Source: Poa pratensis
Lineage: Eukaryota > Streptophyta > Magnoliopsida > Poales > Poaceae
Direction of reading: 5' to 3'
DNA length: 64,000 bases
Assembly (NCBI GenBank): GCA_947311845.1
Contig: CAMZMU010000107.1
Coordinates: 20,888,359-20,952,358, forward strand
Both the position numbers and the translations under genes were made by a program. The notes under the pieces are model-generated. The model saw nothing but the letters and a program-made list of their open reading frames with translations, did no database searches and had not been told where the DNA came from. The first letter of the stretch is position 1, and each line of letters starts with the position of its first letter. Below are positions 37,301 through 45,824 of the stretch, piece by piece.

Positions 37301-40300
37301 TCATAAGGAGGCACAGGCGAGTTCATCTCGCAGGGATCTTCATCAGTCAATTTGGTAAGGCTTCTTACCAACTTCTCCGCCTCCGCATCAGAAAGCTCCA
37401 CTGCGCGTGAGCGGGTTGGATCAGAAGCACCACTGTATCCCCACATAGCATGTGCTCGGGCTCGAAGGGTTGCACTCGCCTCTTGGCCATAATGGCTAGC
37501 AGATGGATGCCCGTGACCTCTCGACCACAGTGGTCTGAAGCTTCAGCACCTTCTCCATCAGAATGTCAGCCTCTTCGGCTTCGACTCCGGTCGGCTGGGC
37601 AATCCAGGATGGCCTCTTCTTCACCAGGGCGTCTGCGTCAAAGGCAGGCAACCCGAAGGTTTGGGCGCCTATGGTCACATCCTTGATGTAGAACCACTTC
37701 TGGCGCCATCCTTGCACAGACTCCAGGAAGTTGATCTTGAAGTACTCGACATCAGGTCGAGCCTGTACTCCAAAACCACCAGGTCCCTTGGTGCTGTGCT
37801 GGCGCTTGACGTTGAAGATGCGGCGGAACAGACCAAAGTGGGGTGCGACGCCCAAGAAGCACTCGCAAAGGACGAAGAAACACGCAATGTGCAAAAGCCC
37901 ATTGGGCGTAAAATCGTGCAATTGCACTCCATACACGTGCATCAGTGCACGAAGAAAGTTGTGAACAGGGAAGGAGAATCCCCTGTTCACAAAATCAACA
38001 AAGCAGACCCGCTCATTGGGGCCTGGGCGCGGGATTACCTCGGCGCCGGGGATGCGAACTTGCGAGGTGTCCTCAGGGATCAGCCCGTCGTTCCGCAGGC
38101 CGGTGAGCATCCTCTTGCTGCAGGTGGACTTGGTCCAGCGCCCTTGTCCCTCTTCAAACCGCTGGCAGCGGCTCCAGCGGCGCTGTCCGCCGATGCGTTC
38201 GCAGCACTCCTGCCCTTCGGGTGGTAGGCTTCGTCATCGCGGTGGTGGTTGCAAAGCTTCGCTGAGGCTATGGCGATGCGCGAGGAGGAAGAAGAAGCAG
38301 CGGCGGCGGAGAGCAAATGGCAAGTAAAAAACTATTTACGCCGCCGCACCCTTTTTAACCTCAAAGCAAAAGAATCCGCACCGTCGATGCGAGATCGTGG
38401 GCAAATAAGCAAATCAACCGTACACGTGGCAGCCACGGAGGGCAACCGTCGCCGGCCACTCCGCCCACTACGCACGGGAATCTAGGAACTACCATCATGG
38501 CCCCGGAGAAATCGTGCCTGAACGGTCAAATCCAGTCCAAACGGCTGCACAATGGGCCCACAAGACGTGTCACGTCCCATCTATCGCAGCATAGCGCACG
38601 CCACCGCGTGTCAGGTGGCGCAGTCGCCATAAAACGTCATCCCTGACGTCATTGCAGCAATTTGTTCAGAAAAGATGTCGGGTTCGCCCAAAGCATATTA
38701 ATCACTCGATTGTTTTCGAGTGTATGGTCACTCGACTGTCTCTTCGATCAAAGACATATTACTCCCATCGGGAGCGTATCAAAAATTTCTTCGACTAAAG
38801 ATGCTCAAGACCAGTGATTCTGAGATTATCCTCCATTACAAGTAATAAAGCACAATCTCGGGGGCTACTCCCATCGGGAGCGCTGCCGCGCACCCGATAG
38901 AATTATGGCAAAAGATTTTCTTCGACTAACATATGTGGGAAAGAAGATTTTGAGATTATCCTCATTGCAAGCAATAAAGCACAATCTCGGGGGCTACTCC
39001 CATCGGGAGCGCTGTCGCGCACCCGATAAAATAGTGTCAAAGGTCAGTCGACGAATATATCGACTACGTTCATATGCAAAATCATACTCGAAACATTCCC
39101 GAGTTGCGTCCGTCGCAAATACCTCGGATGCTGCACGCATAGTGCAAAGGTAAGACCCGCCGAACTTTCGAGCTGGGCTAAGGACCGTTCCAGCAACGTC
39201 AATCCTTATACTTTCCGTGTCAGCAGACATGATGAAAAATCCCGACGGACGCGTTGGGTAAAATTCAAAGTTATACTGCAGATCGACTCAGTAAGACCTC
39301 AGCGGCCTAGTCGAATCTGACCAGTTTGTTCCAGATTCGAGTCCGGGGACTCGAGTTTGATTGAAAGCTAGTAAGGTTTACCCAAATGTGTAGTTAACCA
39401 GTCCCGATCCGTCGAGTGAACTGGGCCTGCTAAGCTATTATCCCTTGATCATCATAAGCAAAAACCACAGTCGATGAAATACTCGACATAGCCAACATGT
39501 GCTATTCATACAGGAATTCCAATTATAATATACATAATAAGCATATGACGTGCACTTACGAACGAGTCCATGCCCGATTCTTCGAGTCAGACAAGTACTC
39601 GGGGGCTACTGACAAGGATATACATCTCGGGTACCCTACCGTGAGGGTACCTGGTGCACGTGATGACTAAAGCCCAATAGCGAAGAGACAACTCGAAGCC
39701 CAAGACGAGAGGCCCAACAAGATGGAGTACCTCCAAGTTTAGACATAGACATAGTCGGTTTATACTTTCCTTATGTGTAAACTAGGTCGGTTACAAACTC
39801 CCGAGACCCAGCCTATTTAAAGGCTGGGAGGGGTGCCGATCTAGGACCAAGCCATACTCGAACCACCAAAGCTCTTGCGAGATCGTCATCTCGCCGGAGC
39901 CACCTTGTAACCTCATAATCTCCAGCGATCAATAACAGACAAGCAGGAAGTAGGGTCTTTACCTCCACCCGAGGGGCCTGAACCTGGGTAAATCTTTGCC
40001 TCTGCTTGTCAGCCGACGAAACTACCAGTACTACCACGTTCTCTCCCCATAATCTCAACCCTAGGTCCTTAACCATGGGATTTGATGAGGGTACACCTCG
40101 TCAGGCGGGGATCCAAACTTTCAAGTGTGGTCACATATGGAGGGTTGGTGATGGAGCAAATATAAATATATGGGATGACCCATGGATTCCTAGCAGCCCT
40201 AACAGGAGGATTATGACAAGAAGAGGCAACATATTGTATACACGAGTTTCTGAACTCATTGACACAGAAACTAATACCTGGAACGAGGATTATTTGTGAC

Positions 40301-41969
40301 GTGTTCTGGTCGGTGGATGCTGAAAGGATACTCCATATCCCGTTAGCTGTCGGAATGATGGAGGACTTTGTGTCATGGAACCATACAAGGACTGGAGTAT
40401 TCTCGGTAAGATCATGCTATCATGTAGAATGGTAGCATCAGCACGGTGAGAAACTGAGAAGAACGAGTAACTATGGTACTTCTTCTAATCTATCGGTTTG
40501 GAGGACGTTATGGTCACTTAAAGTCCCAGCTAAAATCAAAATTCATGGTTGGCGCTATTTGCTAGGAGTGATACCATGTAATGGAGTCTTGGCCAACCGT
40601 CATATGCAGCCGAGTTCGTAATGCTCTCTCTGTTAGTCTGATTGCGAAAGCATTCGGCATGCGTTGTTTGATTGCCCGAGAGTGAAGGAGATCTGGTGCG
40701 GACTTGGTATGGAGAGCTCATATCGTATGTGTGTGAGCGGGAGAAACATGAGGTGCAGTACTGAGGTTCTGCTCCGGGACAAAGCAGCGAATGCCCCATT
40801 GATGCCTGACATTGATCGCAATGATATGATTGCGACAACAATTTGGTACATCTGGTGGCAACGTAGGAGAGCAACTCGAGGTGAATCTGTACAATCTCCG
40901 GCCAAAACTGCACAGGCTATCCTTACCTTGGCTTTGAATCATTCTCGAGCTAGAAGAAGAAGACTGGTATTCCCAGGCATGGGTGGAGGAAGCCGAGAGA
41001 GAATTTTATCAAACTGAACGTGGACGCAGGATTTTGTGCGGATAGGGGAGCGTGAGCACTGGAGCAATTATTCGAGATGAGAGGGGGCCTTTTCGTTGCT
41101 GCTAGCTGTTGCGGTATACCCTATGTCTCTGATCCTGGGACGGCCGAGCCCAAGCGCTACGCGATGGTCTTCTCTTGGCAGCTCAAATGTTTGCAACCGT
41201 ATTGAAACTCAATTCTGACTGCATGAATGTTATTGATGTGATGACCAATGTGGAAACTCAGCTTGCCTGGCTGCTGCTATCTTCGAGGAGTGCACTTTTC
41301 TTTGTCGTAATTTTAGTGAGATTGTTTTTATGCATGCCCTAGGAAGCCAATATGGCTGCACATGTTCTAGCTACCATGCAGAGGGATCATTGTCGACTGT
41401 ATGGCTAGAGACCCCCTGACTTTTTATTGGTGTATTAGCGAATGAGTAACTTTGTTGTCGAATGAATAAAATCCGCCGTGTGTTGGCTTTCCCCCTCAAA
41501 AAAAAGAACCGATATGAAGCATAGTGTATCATAATTCGGAAAGAACCCCGTTTCAAAAAAAAACGAAAAGAAAATCTGCAAATTATGTGCATCTAATCGC
41601 CTGGAACAAGTTATCTACTCCCTCCGTTTGGAAAACGATGTCTTAGATATATCTAGATTTGGATGTATGTGGACATGTTATTCCGAACGGAGGGAGTATT
41701 ACTTTATTACATCAGCTGAATTACATTCGAGAGCTTAGTTTTACTGCAAGCAGAACCATGGTAACTTGAGCGAGAGAGGGGACCTTGGAAGAGCGGACGC
41801 CAGCATCGAGCAGCTGCTGGACCAGGAGGAGGAGGCGCGCAGGTCGAGGGACCGGACCTCCTGGGCGCCGCGGCGGAGCAGCTCCAGGCAGAGGGCGGCG
41901 CGACGAAGCCCTGCCCGCCTGTCACCGTGAACCGCGCGCCCTCGATCCCTCGTTCTCGCTCAGATGCAT
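6916..41969 (-). CDS. SDR42E: SDR42E-type 3-beta-HSD-like dehydrogenase (gene span)
   Basis: A five-exon gene: 41784-41969, 13741-14074, 13246-13518, 12403-12602 and 6916-7355. Splice sites are GT-AG and phases join correctly. The family (extended short-chain dehydrogenases, NAD(P)-dependent, 3-beta-hydroxysteroid dehydrogenase-like) oxidises or isomerises sterol-type substrates, usually at the ER membrane. The Rossmann motif VTGGQGFV is in exon 1; the catalytic YGRSK and the VYVSTYN serine region are in exon 2; RPAAIYGPGE is in exon 3. Exons 4-5 encode a hydrophobic C-terminal domain. The exons sum to about 478 residues if each small indel is corrected. Lesions as read: four 1-bp losses in exon 1, a net +1 in exon 3 near 13280, a 1-bp loss near 7281, and TGA for a probable Trp codon at 7030-7032. 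Either a pseudogene or, I think more likely for the 1-bp events, assembly error. Intron 1 holds nested transposons. Confidence 0.85.
9540..10026 (+). repeat. candidate retroposed fragment with A tail
   Basis: A GC-rich island in AT-rich intron sequence that stops abruptly in a run of As (about 10014-10026). The abrupt A tail suggests retroposition. I found no flanking target duplication and no tRNA-like head, and the open frames across it lack any recognisable domain. The left boundary is a guess. Confidence 0.3.
10989..11429 (-). pseudogene. trihelix transcription factor fragment
   Basis: The frame contains a recognisable trihelix (ASIL/GT-type) DNA-binding core: ETSALLEARGLRHF, then DWRACAAAVSSR, then RTIDQCKNRMDYLKKHHK. 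The spacing and the QCKNR-D-LKK helix are characteristic. The first of the three conserved tryptophans is replaced (EARG where AWG is usual). Upstream there is no sensible N-terminus, and downstream the frame runs into low-complexity sequence. It lies inside intron 4 of the SDR42E-type gene, on the same strand. Most likely a captured or retroposed fragment rather than a working gene. Confidence 0.55.
12403..14074 (-). CDS. SDR42E: SDR42E-type gene, exons 2-4
   Basis: Exon 2 (13741-14074) begins after TTTGTAG and encodes GDVRKKEDV through DAYGRSKSIAEQ, with the Y-x3-K active-site pair. Exon 3 (13246-13518) begins after TTCCTACAG and encodes the substrate-side block TCAIRPAAIYGPGEERHLP and KTDWVYADNLVLA. 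Near 13280 an extra base, or four (gcct), shifts the frame just before the expected VAAGQAYFICD. Exon 4 (12403-12602) begins after TTTCCCAG and is fully open, from GAPVNTFEF to LPAEVYK. Phases 2, 1 and 0 at the three donors all match. The introns between are short (222 and 643 bp) and show no inserted element. Confidence 0.87.
14310..16398 (+). mobile_element. LINE ORF2 remnant, 5' part
   Basis: An L1-type LINE on the plus strand inside intron 1 of the SDR42E-type gene. Coding similarity starts at about 14342, just upstream of reverse transcriptase, so the endonuclease is lost. Visible blocks are WLQHGDQNTGFFH, the reverse transcriptase entry APGPDGLHAVFYKRFW, KLDMHKAYDRVEW, GLRQGDPLSPYLF and the catalytic HLLFADDSL (about 15700). 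Frameshifts occur near 15150 and 15615. The sequence then stops at 16398, where a gypsy LTR is inserted, and resumes at 40104. The exact 5' end is uncertain. Confidence 0.88.
16399..16894 (+). repeat. 5' LTR of Tat gypsy element
   Basis: Starts TGACAAGGATATACATC and ends ACACCTCGTCA. It matches 39610-40103 almost base for base. A TATTTAAA promoter box lies at 16606-16613. The polyprotein frame appears to begin inside the LTR at ATG 16866 and to run through the primer-binding site. Confidence 0.96.
16599..16620 (+). promoter_or_regulatory. LTR TATA box inside an inverted repeat
   Basis: CCCAGCCT and AGGCTGGG form 8-bp arms around ATTTAA, so the likely TATA box (TATTTAAA) occupies the centre of the palindrome. 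The same arrangement is present in the 3' LTR. Its role as the LTR promoter is inferred from position, about 280 bp before the LTR end. Confidence 0.5.
16866..23548 (+). pseudogene. gypsy gag-pol, frame broken
   Basis: The polyprotein region runs from the ATG at 16866 to a stop at 23546-23548. In order: an N-terminal segment with about five copies of a NGNSPAxST-like unit (16950-17100); gag (about 18500-18830, EGTARDWLKALPPSKYDSW); an aspartic protease with MDGGSGINI (about 19845); reverse transcriptase (20560-21190, with PFGLKNAGATYQ and VYVDDIV); RNase H (21380-21700); a second, archaeal-type RNase H (21840-22250, YFDGSKKNEGAGAG and NNEAEYEAL); and integrase (22480-23400, WGLDMVGP, ITDNGTNF, NGQVEKANG). 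The end is SPWKGPF and a short tail. Numerous frameshifts separate the blocks, so no full-length protein can be made as read. Some may be sequencing indels. Confidence 0.88.
16897..16914 (+). other. primer-binding site
   Basis: TGGCGCCGTCTGTGGGA directly follows the 5' LTR after two bases, the expected position for tRNA priming of minus-strand DNA. I recall this sequence from other Tat-lineage elements but do not name the tRNA. Confidence 0.75.
23549..24202 (+). repeat. gypsy 3' spacer with CTCGGGGGCTG units
   Basis: Non-coding stretch after pol with five or six loose repeats in which a short segment is inverted around an 'actcgggggctg' core (for example near 23840, 23960 and 24040). This is the usual style of the Tat-lineage 3' region. 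No gene is visible. Confidence 0.6.
24203..24463 (-). pseudogene. gypsy antisense ORF, C-terminal piece
   Basis: Minus-strand reading EEISKRQGDQEVCARA to a stop at 24203, ending in KRIAMGPAPLPGGGP and EEKWTEP. This is the last part of the antisense ORF whose body lies at 34894-38330. The two parts were separated by the CACTA insertion at the GCA target site. Confidence 0.7.
24475..24740. repeat. CACTA left subterminal repeat array
   Basis: About eleven copies of a TGTGGCGCAC core in alternating orientation within 265 bp. In En/Spm-type elements such subterminal motifs bind the element's own regulatory protein and are required for excision; that role is inferred here. Confidence 0.9.
25056..29230 (-). 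pseudogene. CACTA second gene, Ulp1-like C-terminus
   Basis: Six exons joined by GT-AG introns in compatible phase: 28256-29230, 27556-28170, about 26879-27456, 25918-26804, 25354-25814 and 25056-25171. The start (MSSEAGPSKHMSVEEQ) leads into acidic low-complexity sequence, then a Transposase_24/TNPA-like region (LQLLKKLHERYIFPD-type helices) and a coiled coil. Exon 3 begins MPCILLHRVGVGGELKEVA, resembling DUF8039, and has about four PPVAATTGRKL repeats and an in-frame TAG near 27225. Exons 4-5 encode a C48 (Ulp1-like) fold ending in LPFFFEDKYCALIYV and YLDSGN. The usual catalytic His (HW) is replaced by KY and the Cys region reads VKEAYYALHHLK, so it is probably not a working protease. Confidence 0.78.
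29231..30403. other. CACTA spacer between its two genes
   Basis: Promoter and 5' UTR of the second gene, plus the internal subterminal-motif copies. At 29339-29410 there is an inverted repeat (catatgtcctatttttagcaaa and its inverse). CA repeats occur near 30300-30360. No further gene. Confidence 0.6.
30082..30166. repeat. internal copies of the CACTA subterminal motif
   Basis: Four motif copies as two inverted pairs, in the spacer between the 3' end of the transposase gene (30404) and the start of the second gene (29230). Internal copies suggest either a regulatory site or the remains of a former element end. Confidence 0.8.
30404..33789 (-). pseudogene. CACTA TNP2-type transposase
   Basis: Catalyses cut-and-paste movement of the element. 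Reading from 33789: a transposase-associated zinc-type domain (CNGRQIRCPCRSCKF), the Tnp2 core (DGLNPFGNQSSTHSTWPV, GCSYVSAQVGHGFC and LDMMHITKN near the second part), DUF4218 (HLLLHVVDDIRQLGP, PFERMNGVMKGYVRN) and DUF4216 (YFGRIEDIWELNYCGELVP), then a basic tail to 30404. The frame shifts once near 32320, between residues about 490 and 500, so the transposase is broken as read. The family is usually split by introns; here the two long frames nearly abut, so one small indel would make a single frame. Confidence 0.88.
34448..34860. repeat. CACTA right subterminal repeat array
   Basis: About eighteen copies of the same core arranged as nine inverted pairs (TTCTGTGGCGCA...TGCGCCACAGAA), each pair separated by only 4-16 bp, so each can form a small hairpin. 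Open reading frames seen across the array on both strands are by-products of the repeat. Confidence 0.92.
34894..38330 (-). pseudogene. gypsy antisense ORF (Transposase_28-type)
   Basis: A multi-exon minus-strand reading frame, typical of Tat-lineage elements (compare gene23 of maize Grande). The N-terminal part at 37496-38110 carries NERVCFVDFVNRGFSFP and YGVQLHDFTPNGLLHIACF, the 'putative gypsy type transposon' domain (Pfam Transposase_28). Next come acidic and proline-rich segments (36863-37210), a coiled-coil-like part (36146-36330, VADLEKRLKAAEVREES) and an alpha-helical part (35626-35976, FAELVELFKPEGTAVADF). The 3' end is cut by the CACTA element and continues at 24463. A frame break is near 38115. 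Function is unknown; intron positions are only approximate. Confidence 0.7.
38640..39609 (+). repeat. gypsy 3' region, tandem units and PPT
   Basis: Holds two copies, 130 bp apart (from about 38821 and 38951), of an approximately 85-bp block beginning tgagattatcct and including gggggctactcccatcggga. The polypurine tract (a G run within gtactcgggggctac, 39595-39609) touches the 3' LTR. No gene here. Confidence 0.7.
39610..40103 (+). repeat. 3' LTR of Tat gypsy element
   Basis: Differs from the 5' LTR at two substitutions (C/G near position 21 and A/G near 91) and four single-base indels, three of them in runs of two or three identical bases. It ends CTCGTCA and is followed by the GGCGG duplication at 40104-40108. 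Confidence 0.96.
40104..41507 (+). mobile_element. LINE ORF2 remnant, 3' part
   Basis: Continues the LINE broken at 16398: SYIWQSIWA on the left joins GIQTFKCGHIWRVGDG here across the GGCGG target duplication. The zinc-binding domain and an RNase H-like stretch (NVDAGF near 41020, the DCMNVID block near 41218) are still readable but carry many stops and shifts. It ends in an A run at 41499-41507. Together with the left part the LINE is about 3.5 kb, 5'-truncated and inactive. Confidence 0.85.
41618..41696. mobile_element. short Stowaway MITE
   Basis: CTCCCTCCGTTTGGAA at the left and its inverse TTCCGAACGGAGGGAG at the right, flanked by TA at 41616-41617 and 41697-41698. At 79 bp it is an internally deleted member. 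It lies in intron 1, 88 bp from the exon 1 donor of the SDR42E-type gene. Confidence 0.9.
41784..41969 (-). CDS. SDR42E: SDR42E-type gene, exon 1
   Basis: Starts at the ATG at 41967-41969 (MHLSENEG) and ends at a GT donor at 41782-41783 after CAAG. The dinucleotide-binding motif VTGGQGFV is visible, followed by LCLELLRRGAQEVRSLDLRA and a WS..QLLDAG segment, but these lie in different frames. Four single-base losses are needed to join them, roughly at 41947, 41914, 41817 and 41794; each falls in a short G, C or T run. With four bases restored the exon is 190 nt and ends in phase 1, exactly what exon 2 requires, which strongly supports this reading. Confidence 0.8.
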
Positions 41970-42456
41970 GTTCCCGCCTCCCTCTGTCTCGGTGCCGAGT
42001 GTGTACTCTGGGCGTGGGATCCGGGGGCGGAGAAAACAAGGTGGGGGTGTGGGTTAGCCGCCGCCGCCGACCTCGTTAGCGGGCGCTTTACGGCGCTTTC
42101 ACTGACGGAAATTTCTCTTGCAAAGACTGGAGGGGGGTGAATTCCACATTTGACTCATACTTTTGCGACACTAATTAGCTCGTTTAGTGAAAATTCAAAG
42201 TATGGTAACGGCGACAGGGAATGGAACAAATGGTGAAGTAAAGTGAAGAACATATTTTCGCATCCCAGAATCTAGATGCTCTTTGGCTTCTGTTGTATTG
42301 CCACTTTGACTACAAGGTTTAACTATATACGAGTTAAGGAAAAAAAGTTGCACGATAATAATATTTCTTCAAAGTAAAGACATACATAATTACTCTTTGT
42401 GACAAAAAGAACTTGTGTACATACATTAATCGTCGTACAAAATAAAAATCAAAAAG
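41970..42456. other. 5' flank of the SDR42E-type gene
   Basis: Upstream of the start codon at 41969 on the minus strand. The first 100 bp are GC-rich (5' UTR-like), the rest is AT-rich. No clear TATA box. Nothing else is seen before the tRNA gene. Confidence 0.5.
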
Positions 42457-42528
42457 AGGTCCTACCGAGAATTGAACTCGGGTTACTGGATTCAGAGTCC
42501 AATGTCCTAACCGCTAGACCATAGGACC
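42457..42528 (-). tRNA. tRNA-Gln (CUG)
   Basis: Read on the minus strand the 72 nt form a full cloverleaf. The acceptor stem is GGTCCTA with TAGGACC, the D arm contains TCTAGCGGTTAGGA, the anticodon loop is CTCTGAA with anticodon CTG, and the T arm is CGAGTTCAATTCTCG. A and B box promoters are intact. There is no intron, and the 3' CCA is not encoded, as usual in plant nuclear genes. Confidence 0.96.
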
Positions 42529-42882
42529 TGTTTGTGCATATCACAGGAATTAGCTTTTATAACCTTTCCTTCGTTTATTTCAATCGGACCGTGCTCGTTT
42601 TCTCGGCCACACCACGCTGAGCAGCCAGGGACTTGGAACAGATTTTGTGTCACACACGGGAACATCTGAACCAACATTTATCCTCCCCCATTTCCTCGTT
42701 TGAAGGGGAGATATGAGAGTGGTAAAGGCGTACCGCGTACGGCAACACTGAACTACGAAACGAAGAACAGCTATCACTCGTTTGAATGATGTTGCTTCGT
42801 GCTCAAGGAAAAAGAATGATGTTGATTCCATGTGCTAGCACTTGAAATGAATGAATTTGAAGACATCTGATCTTTACAAAAA

Positions 42883-44355
42883 TCAGCCTCCCCAGCCTGT
42901 ATTGTTGTTCTTGGTAGGGTAAGAAGCGATTCTGTAGATGTCACAGACGCCCTCGGGTTTCCCGGTGCCCCTCTTTATCCTGAAATACCCTTGTTCCCCC
43001 CAGCTCGTGCCCCACGAGTTCTTCATGATGATGTAGTCCTGGCCGTCGGAAGAGCCGTATCCGACGGCCGTCAGGGCATGATCCAGTTCGGTGCCACACG
43101 ATCCTTCAAACACCCCCTGCAGTCAGACACACACATTACCCGGATAAGATAATTGCCAGCTATCTTCTCGCTTCATTTGTACTATGTGTTATGTTAAGGC
43201 AAAGAAGAGTTGCTAATCAGTTCTCCTTACCCCCTTGTAGAATTGGAAGTCTTTGCTCCCTGCAGCTATACCCACACTGACAGGCTGATGAGCCAATGCC
43301 TTCAGCAGGCTTACCTCGCTGTTCTCCGGCACGTCCTCGAACCCACTTATAGTGACAACTTTTGAATGAGGCTAAACACCAATTAAAGCAAACAAACAAT
43401 GTCCATGTTAGAATTACGTGACTGCATTGTCTCTGAAGAATTCGTTCCATGTGCCAACCTGCTTCTCTTTGCAGTAGCCCTCCTCCATGAGGTACGGGTA
43501 GTCGTCGTCGGTGTGGATCCCCTGGTTCCCCATTATGTAGGCGAACGCGAAGTCCATGAGACCCCCTCCACAGCCATGATCAAAGGTGCTATCGCAGTCC
43601 ATCAGCTCCTGCTCCGACAGCGACTCCAACTTGCCCGTCACAATCTGGTTTATCCCTTCCACGGCCGCCACCGTCGAGAAGGCCCAGCAACTCCCTGCAA
43701 TCAATTTAAATTTCTTGAATCATGTTTCACTGGAACAGAATACTTGACGTTCAGGCCTTGTAGCACACTTCACAGAACAGGCTTCAGCATATTTCAGTAG
43801 AATCAATGTTCAGATAAATGGTGTGCAATGTAGTTACCGAAAGCCTGAGATAGAAATTGTGCAATGTTCAGAGATGGTGCTTACCGCAGTCTCCTTGGTT
43901 CTTCACCGGCGTCACGGCTCCCTTCTTTCTCCAGTCCACTTCCCAGGGCAGATCCATTGTGTGCTCGTACCTGAACGTTGCTGGAGCGCGTGTTCCATTT
44001 GTTCCTGCTAAACCAGCGCTCAATCCTAGATAAACTGGCCTTGAATTCTTTGTGAGGGACGTCGGCGAACTGATTCAAGCCTAGCCAGTAGCTCCCATTT
44101 CTCCTGTTTGTTTCCACAATGTGCTTCAGGTTTTGCCTGAACACCTCGTACCTCTTCACCTTCTCCTTCGGGCTCACATAGACCTTGCTAATTGCTATGC
44201 TTCACAGACCACGAACCGAAGAGATCGAGAATCCTATTCGGCAACATGATATCCTCCTGCGAGTACCCAACAACCGAGGGATCATGGTGGCTAGCACTAG
44301 AAGAAAATGCTGCAAAACCTAGCAACAAGAAGAACACTGAGAGCTTTGATTCCAT
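42883..44355 (-). CDS. papain-like cysteine protease, XCP-like
   Basis: Four exons: 43885-44355, 43459-43694, 43231-43371 and 42883-43116, all GT-AG and phase-consistent; about 357 residues as in xylem cysteine peptidases, which act in the vacuole during autolysis. A signal peptide ([20 protein letters not shown]) is followed by VVGYSQED, an ERFNIN-type prodomain ([24 protein letters not shown]), mature [18 protein letters not shown], active-site CGSCWAFS across the exon 1/2 junction, GCGGGLMD, the catalytic His in [11 protein letters not shown] and Asn in NSWGTSWGE. Two breaks lie in exon 1: a 7-bp insertion (tandem agcaatt copy, about 44188-44195) that brings in a TAG, and one extra T near 44034 before YLGL. 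All catalytic residues are present. Real lesions would abolish the enzyme; the single T may be an assembly error. Confidence 0.87.
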
Positions 44356-44410
44356 GTCGACAGGCTAGGCTATATCTTATCAATGAAATTGGACGGAAAC
44401 ACAAGAAGGC

Positions 44411-44417
44411 ATTTATA
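44411..44417 (-). promoter_or_regulatory. TATA box of the XCP-like gene
   Basis: TATAAAT on the minus strand, 56 bp before the start codon at 44355, suggesting a short 5' UTR. Position and sequence are the only evidence. Confidence 0.5.
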
Positions 44418-44418
44418 C

Positions 44419-45824
44419 AGATGATCATCACTAGCCATGCATGTTTCTTGCAAGCAAGCAATTCGTCTCACCTGATATGGTCCTTGTGGATGAAGCTTAA
44501 TTTGGATGAGGTATCCTCTCAAAAAAAAAAAATTGGATGAGGTAGAGTACCTTGCTTTTCGAGGAAGCTGCAACCTTGCAGGCGTGCTCTTTCTGATGAT
44601 TCAATCTTGGTTTACGTAGCACTGTGCATTAGAATAGTGAGTAGCCTATGCTTACAGGCTTGCACACCGACCGTCTCGAGGTAACTTGTCCGGCCATGCG
44701 AAGCAGCTGCATGTATAGTGGTTATTTAGAAGGATGGGCAAGTATCTTTTGCTCATTTGCTCAAGTAATCACCAAGTACCAAACAGATGTGCACCTCATT
44801 CCATTCTATAATCAGTTAACAAACTACATGTAATTTCCTTTTTCTGTTCGAGTTTGGTGCCAGTGTTCAGTGGCTTATACTAGTGTTAGGCTGTGGGAAA
44901 TATCAGGTGAAAATGCACCAACAGGTATTCCATCAAGGGTGCACAATCACAAGCCTTAAAAATAACAGGTGAAGATCCACCTACGTTTTTTGCACAAAAG
45001 TTCGAAGTCTTGGATCAGATGTACCATATGAGCTCATTTGAGGAGCATACGCTTCTGGCTACAGAAATATGCAGTATTGTTTTCACATGGGTCAAGCATA
45101 TGATTCGAGTTGCAAACTAATAAGCTGATTTAATTTCTGTGGAGGTTGACGTTCTCCATTGGTGCACTCCAGCTAAATTTGATGTATCAATTACGCATGT
45201 ACGCCCTGCTGTTTGTTTAGCAGTACCAATCCCGAAAAGTCGAAGATCATTGTGTTACTACTAGTTGGTCGCACGTTCCAGTCTAGGTGCCACCATGCAC
45301 TCACTTCACCTTTCTCCATGCTGCAAGACTGCGAGCTTGGACCGGACAGGCTAATGCTAGCTTCCATAGGGTTGCAGAATCACATCTCTATAATCTTGGT
45401 TCGATTGCCAAGAACCTTCATCAATCATACGGAACACAATACAAGGCCAGACAACTTCAAAGAGCAGAATAAGGAAGCAAATAATCAGTTAGCAGGTTTA
45501 GATCATTTACTCAATTGATGCAGATTCAACACAAGCAGGAGGTCAAAACCTGCCGGAAATTTCAATCAAACGCAAAGACTCATTTTCAGGGCCTTGTCAT
45601 GTCAGGTCAGAAAATTGATACACTGGTCTAGAGCAATTGCTCTAGGAGTGAATACAGAGAACTGCCCCGGTGAATATCTAATGCAGGGTTTTATTATCCA
45701 ACAAGGGGGCCGTTTATGGAAGCTTCACAATCAGCACAATTAGATAACTCGCTCCAAATTATTTGTCTTGTTGGAGCTCGAAATGAAATCTTACATATAG
45801 GAGCAGCCCATTTCGCAGTACAAG
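44419..45824. other. intergenic, XCP-like gene to PRS4
   Basis: Upstream region of the XCP-like gene and 3' flank of PRS4. No gene, no recognisable transposon end. Short open frames here have no protein-like features. Confidence 0.5.

Larger units (their letters stand above)
16399..40103 (+). mobile_element. Tat-lineage Ty3/gypsy retrotransposon (nested)
   Basis: A complete element: TG...CA LTRs of 496 bp (16399-16894) and 494 bp (39610-40103), and a 5-bp target duplication GGCGG at 16394-16398 and 40104-40108. The polyprotein region is on the plus strand, and a large 3' region carries an antisense ORF. Two RNase H modules in pol and the antisense ORF identify the Tat lineage (as in Grande and RIRE2-type elements). 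Without the nested CACTA it is about 13.3 kb. The LTRs differ by two substitutions and four single-base indels, so insertion was recent. It split an older LINE inside intron 1 of the SDR42E-type gene. Confidence 0.95.
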
